Origin: Burkholderiales bacterium
Lineage (GTDB): Bacteria > Pseudomonadota > Gammaproteobacteria > Burkholderiales > SG8-39
Assembly: GCA_005777205.1 (NCBI GenBank)
Contig: SXNB01000234.1
Coordinates: 1-6,049 of the forward strand
Direction of reading: 5' to 3'
Length of the DNA: 6,049 bases
Shown here: piece after piece, positions 4,778-6,049 of the stretch
Position numbering within the stretch: position 1 is the first letter of the stretch
Layout: the number at the start of each line of letters is the position of its first letter
The notes under the pieces: model-generated
What the model was told of the DNA's origin: nothing
The model's input: the letters and a program-made list of their open reading frames with translations, nothing else
The model's database searches: none
Translations under genes and position numbers: made by a program

Positions 4778-5994
4778 ACCGCGCCCTGAAGCTCCCGATC
4801 TACCTCGACTCCTCAGCGACCACGCCGGTGGACCCGCGCGTGGCGCAGATGATGATCCCGTACCTGACCGAGCACTTCGGCAACCCGGCTAGCCGCTCGC
4901 ACGCCTTCGGCTGGAAGGCCGAGGAGGCGGTGGAGCAGGCGCGCGAGCAGGTCGCAGCACTGGTGGGCTGCGACGCCAAGGACCTGGTCTGGACCTCGGG
5001 CGCCACTGAATCCATCAACCTTGCGCTCAAGGGCGCCGCGGAGTTCTACAAGACCAAGGGCAAGCACCTGGTCACGGTCAAGACCGAGCACAAGGCGACG
5101 CTGGACTCCATGCGCGAACTCGAGCGCCGCGGTTTCGAAGTCACTTACCTCGACGTCGACGCCGAGGGCATGCTGGACCTCGCCGGGCTGGAAGCCGCGC
5201 TGCGCAAAGACACCATCCTAGTGTCGGTGATGTTAGTCAACAACGAGATCGGCGTCATCCAGGACATTCCGGCGATCGGCGAGCTATGCCGCAGCCGCGG
5301 TATCCTGCTCCACGTCGACGCGGCGCAGGCCACCGGCAAGTGCGACATCGACCTGTCGGCGCTCAAGGTGGACTTGATGTCCTTCTCGGCGCACAAGACC
5401 TACGGCCCGAAGGGCGTGGGCGCGCTGTACGTGCGCCGCAAGCCCCGCGTCCGGCTCGAGGCTCAGATGCACGGTGGCGGCCACGAGCGCGGCTTCCGCT
5501 CCGGCACGCTCGCCACCCACCAGATCGTCGGCATGGGCGAAGCCTTCCGCCTTGCGCGCGTGGAAATGGGCGCCGAGCGCGAGCGCATGCGCGCCATGCG
5601 CGACCGCCTGCTCGCCGGCATGCGCGAGATGGAGGAGGTGTTCCTCAACGGCCACTTCGAGCGCCGCGTGCCGCACATCCTCAACGTGAGCATCAACTTC
5701 GTCGAGGGTGAATCGCTGATCATGGCGGTCAAGGACATCGCGGTGTCCTCGGGTTCGGCCTGCACCTCGGCCTCGCTTGAACCCTCCTACGTGCTGCGGG
5801 CACTGGGGCGCTCGGACGAGCTGGCGCATTCGTCCATGCGCTTCACCCTCGGGCGCTTCACCACCGAGGAGGAAGTGGACTACACCCTCGCGCACCTGAA
5901 GGCCCGGGTGGCCAAGCTGCGCGAGATGTCACCGCTTTGGGAAATGCACAAGGATGGCATCGAACTCAGCACCGTGCAGTGGGCGGCGCACTAG
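4774..5994 (+). CDS. iscS: cysteine desulfurase IscS
   Basis: IscS is a pyridoxal-phosphate enzyme that removes sulfur from L-cysteine, holds it as a persulfide and passes it to IscU, tRNA-thiolation proteins and other acceptors. From GTG 4774 the protein has 406 residues (E. coli 404) and aligns with E. coli IscS along its whole length. Key residues are His106 (KTEHKA), Lys208 in SFSAHKTYGPKG, which binds the cofactor, and the persulfide-forming Cys330 in SSGSACTSASLEPSY. The C-terminus PLWEMHKDGIEL...WAAH matches the IscU-binding end of E. coli IscS. The open frame extends upstream to 4552 inside iscR, but homology begins at KLPIYLDSSATT. The GTG overlaps the iscR stop, so translation is coupled. 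Position 13 is Ser where E. coli has Tyr (LDYSATT), probably a minor change. Confidence 0.97.
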   Translation: MNRALKLPIYLDSSATTPVDPRVAQMMIPYLTEHFGNPASRSHAFGWKAEEAVEQAREQVAALVGCDAKDLVWTSGATESINLALKGAAEFYKTKGKHLVTVKTEHKATLDSMRELERRGFEVTYLDVDAEGMLDLAGLEAALRKDTILVSVMLVNNEIGVIQDIPAIGELCRSRGILLHVDAAQATGKCDIDLSALKVDLMSFSAHKTYGPKGVGALYVRRKPRVRLEAQMHGGGHERGFRSGTLATHQIVGMGEAFRLARVEMGAERERMRAMRDRLLAGMREMEEVFLNGHFERRVPHILNVSINFVEGESLIMAVKDIAVSSGSACTSASLEPSYVLRALGRSDELAHSSMRFTLGRFTTEEEVDYTLAHLKARVAKLREMSPLWEMHKDGIELSTVQWAAH

Positions 5995-6025
5995 CCGCGA
6001 CAGGATCAGATAACCGGAGCACACC

Positions 6026-6049
6026 ATGGCATACAGCGAAAAATTGATC
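6026..6049 (+). CDS. iscU: Fe-S cluster scaffold IscU, 5' end only
   Basis: Eight codons, MAYSEKLI, are visible before the window ends. They match the start of IscU (MAYSEKVI in E. coli), the scaffold on which IscS sulfur and iron are assembled into [2Fe-2S] clusters. A Shine-Dalgarno GGAG (6016-6019) lies 6 nt before the ATG. The gap from iscS is 31 nt, so it is in the same operon. The rest of isc (iscA, hscBA, fdx) would be expected beyond the edge but is not seen. Confidence 0.9.

Noticed and set aside
5284..5895. Minus-strand open frame of 203 codons inside iscS
   Set aside because: It is a shadow of the strongly conserved iscS frame, and its composition is typical of antisense translation of GC-rich DNA.
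1..6049. Search for CRISPR repeats, IS ends, tRNA or rRNA genes, toxin-antitoxin or defence genes
   Set aside because: No regularly spaced repeats, transposase motifs or tRNA-like cloverleafs were seen by eye, and the window is almost fully occupied by the genes listed.

Overview
The window is a GC-rich stretch of bacterial chromosome, most likely from a betaproteobacterium or a related gammaproteobacterium. The basis is the gene order suhB / trmJ-cysE-iscR-iscS-iscU and protein details such as an IscR that carries C-x5-C-x6-C-x2-H. I cannot name a genus. All genes recognised are ordinary metabolic or housekeeping genes except for an unusual two-gene aconitase-X locus at the left end and a small gene remnant beside it.

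Layout. Positions 1-64 hold a compact divergent promoter region built around a perfect palindrome, possibly with the first codons of a leftward gene. Positions 65-1698 encode the large and small subunits of an aconitase X (AcnX)-type hydro-lyase, with overlapping stop and start codons. Immediately after this pair, at 1707-1859, lies the last part of a GGDEF (diguanylate cyclase) domain whose 5' part is missing. It converges on suhB, an inositol-monophosphatase family gene on the minus strand (1879-2658). suhB is divergent from trmJ (tRNA 2'-O-methyltransferase, 2684-3427), and the two share a very short promoter region. cysE (serine acetyltransferase, 3464-4192) follows trmJ. Next comes a regulatory gap with two IscR-type operator boxes placed over a strong sigma-70-like promoter. 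It is followed by iscR (4280-4777), iscS (4774-5994) and the first eight codons of iscU (6026 to the window end).

How the genes fit together. CysE makes O-acetylserine for cysteine synthesis. IscS takes sulfur from cysteine. IscU, cut off here, is the scaffold for Fe-S cluster assembly. IscR senses Fe-S status and most likely represses its own operon through the two boxes. TrmJ and SuhB are frequent neighbours of this cluster in proteobacteria. Aconitase X enzymes are themselves Fe-S proteins, but nothing in the sequence shows that the acnX pair is tied to isc control.

I found no clearly new system. The points most worth checking are the divergent AcnX pair, whose normally conserved segments differ from what I remember of the family; the truncated GGDEF gene beside it, which suggests a past insertion or deletion; a five-residue insertion in the SAM-binding motif of TrmJ; and a repeated pattern in which the first genes of transcription units lack a Shine-Dalgarno sequence and have a -10-like box within about 10 nt of the start codon, which suggests leaderless mRNAs.
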